DNA from: Thermococci archaeon
GTDB lineage: Archaea > Methanobacteriota_B > Thermococci > Thermococcales > Thermococcaceae
Direction of reading: 5' to 3'
DNA length: 6,309 nt
Assembly: GCA_003663695.1 (NCBI GenBank)
Contig: QMUB01000081.1
Coordinates: 1-6,309, forward strand
Shown: piece by piece, positions 5,065 to 6,309 of the stretch
Position numbering within the stretch: position 1 is the stretch's first letter
How the letters are laid out: every line of letters starts with the position of its first letter
Program-made: the position numbers and the translations under genes
Notes under the pieces: generated by a model
What the model was told of the DNA's origin: nothing
The model's database searches: none
Seen by the model: the letters and a program-made list of their open reading frames with translations, nothing else

Positions 5065-6309
5065 ATGAAGAAGTTCATCTTCATGCTTCTTATTGTAATA
5101 CTCTCCTCCATGATGCTGAGTGTTGATGCCACCCCTAACCTCCATTTTTCGAAATATGATCCCTCATACACCATAAAAGCCGGAAATTCCACCCCTTCCC
5201 AAGCATGGGCACTGTACCTTGATGAAGAGCTAAGAGAAAGCGGAAAAAACATTGGAAAGGACATATTGATTGGAAACTTTTATGACAACTCTAAAATCAG
5301 GGAAATATGGGGAAAAACGAACCTTCCTCCAGAGAGCTCAAAAGGATTCAATATTCTTCAGATAAATGGGTACACGGTTATAACGGGGAACGAGAGCACA
5401 CTACCCGAGCTGACCCGGCTCTTTGATGGAGAATACAATCTAAACAGCCCGACGTTCTTCATGTTTCTAACCATCTCCATCTTTACATTCCTCTTCTTCC
5501 TTTACCTCCTAAGAAAAGCCCCCTATGCCCGCTCTCTTTATTTCCTCTCCGTTTTAACGCTCACACTCTGGGTAATTAACGGCCACTCCGAATTTGGATT
5601 CGAGGATGGATTTTTCAAAGGAATCTTCTACGAAGCATTAAAACTCAACTTCAATACGTTTTCCAGGGAGCCCTTGAGCTATCCAATCTTCATCTGGGGA
5701 AAGGCATTTGGATTCACCCTCTTCTCAATGCATCTCCTCCACTTCTATCTGCTCTTCTTGATAATTTCCCTCATGTTTTATCTGGCACCGAAACATTCCA
5801 GAGAGCTTGGGTTCCTGATATTTGGCTTAACTTTTGCCCTGCCCATCTTCAGGACACACATGAAAATACTGAGTGGGGATGTATTTATCCTCCTTCTCTT
5901 CGAGCTCCTTCTGGTAATAGGCACAAACTTCTCCTTTGCCCCGAACAAAGCGCTCGCCCTCTTCGAAGTTGGGACATTTGGAGCTCTGACCTCCATATCC
6001 ATACTCCTGATGCCCGCTTCGTTCATAATCCCCGTTTCGTTTATAACCGTCTATCCCAAGAGGTTCAAGAGGAACTACATCTACCTGCTCTCCGTTCTAA
6101 TTCTCTATGCCTTTTTGAGTGCCTTTTTCAAAGTGGATATAAGAGGTTATTTCATAAGCAGAACCGATTTCGTGGCATTGAAAAACGTTGCAAGGGAAAG
6201 TATTGTCCAGTTTGCCCTCTTTGCATACTCATGCATGGAGCTAAAGAAAAAAAGGATAATAAGGCAGACATGGTTCGTTGGAGTAGCTTCCCTTCTCTAC
6301 ATGACAACC
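5065..6309 (+). CDS. secretory/multi-spanning membrane protein, possible GT-C type (3' end cut off)
   Basis: The frame from ATG 5065 is open for 415 codons to the window edge with no stop. GGTG at 5056-5059 gives a well-spaced ribosome binding site. Residues 1-22 look like a signal peptide or first membrane anchor (MKK, then a hydrophobic core, then a polar region). Residues 23-128 form a predicted outside domain with two possible N-glycosylation sites (Asn41, Asn109). Hydrophobic segments follow near 129-149, 155-171, 218-240, 248-262, 272-287, 303-329, 338-354, 376-390 and 402-415. The loop 172-217 contains acidic residues (Glu175, Glu180, Asp181) and REPLSYP (201-207) before FGFTLFS, a layout reminiscent of the first outside loop of GT-C glycosyltransferases. 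I do not recognise the family with certainty, and the GT-C idea is inference. Phe, Leu and Ile content is high, as expected for a membrane protein. It does not share an operon with the flavoprotein gene if the promoter call at 5018-5040 is right. Confidence 0.8.
   Translation, partial: MKKFIFMLLIVILSSMMLSVDATPNLHFSKYDPSYTIKAGNSTPSQAWALYLDEELRESGKNIGKDILIGNFYDNSKIREIWGKTNLPPESSKGFNILQINGYTVITGNESTLPELTRLFDGEYNLNSPTFFMFLTISIFTFLFFLYLLRKAPYARSLYFLSVLTLTLWVINGHSEFGFEDGFFKGIFYEALKLNFNTFSREPLSYPIFIWGKAFGFTLFSMHLLHFYLLFLIISLMFYLAPKHSRELGFLIFGLTFALPIFRTHMKILSGDVFILLLFELLLVIGTNFSFAPNKALALFEVGTFGALTSISILLMPASFIIPVSFITVYPKRFKRNYIYLLSVLILYAFLSAFFKVDIRGYFISRTDFVALKNVARESIVQFALFAYSCMELKKKRIIRQTWFVGVASLLYMTT

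Noticed and set aside
5778..6026. 82-residue minus-strand frame at the right end
   Set aside because: It is antisense to the long membrane protein frame, which has a ribosome binding site and coherent hydrophobic segments over 415 codons.
1..6309. CRISPR arrays, insertion sequences, integrase attachment sites at the tRNAs, toxin-antitoxin or defence modules
   Set aside because: No regularly spaced direct repeats, no transposase or integrase coding sequence, and no duplicated tRNA 3' end were seen in the window.

Overview
The window looks like a chromosomal segment of a hyperthermophilic euryarchaeon, most likely a Thermococcales species (Thermococcus or Pyrococcus). The evidence is very GC-rich tRNA stems with encoded CCA ends, archaeal BRE/TATA promoters with short leaders, GGTG-type ribosome binding sites, and protein families typical of that order (a DUF460/COG2433 protein, a COG2509-like flavoprotein and a PflA/AmmeMemoRadiSam-type radical SAM protein). 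The assignment rests on family recognition and sequence style, not on a database match.

Layout, left to right. Positions 3-59 may hold the last 18 codons of an upstream gene. A promoter at 114-129 then precedes two closely spaced tRNA genes, tRNA-Ala(GGC) at 161-238 and tRNA-Val(GAC) at 249-326. Converging on them is a two-gene minus-strand operon: a 662-residue DUF460 protein with RNase H/RuvC-like motifs and a long coiled coil (3363 down to 1375), followed after a short gap by a radical SAM enzyme with two additional cysteine clusters (1353 down to 352). A T-run on the minus strand just beyond the radical SAM stop, 3 nt from the tRNA-Val CCA, is the likely terminator of that operon. A 192-bp divergent promoter region (3364-3555) separates the operon from a plus-strand FAD-dependent oxidoreductase (3556-5016). 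After a 48-bp gap with its own promoter, a secreted-then-membrane protein of unknown function begins at 5065 and runs off the right edge.

The genes do not form an obvious single pathway. The only tight linkage is the DUF460/radical SAM pair. The points most worth a second look are: the DUF460 protein appears to carry two RNase H-like halves with matching acidic residues; the flavoprotein has a four-cysteine cluster beside its FAD domain, and its start should be moved 30 codons inward because a promoter lies inside the longer reading frame; and the last gene may be a GT-C-type membrane glycosyltransferase with an unusual extracellular N-terminal domain. I see no CRISPR array, insertion sequence, integrase or defence cassette, so apart from these points the window reads as ordinary core archaeal chromosome.
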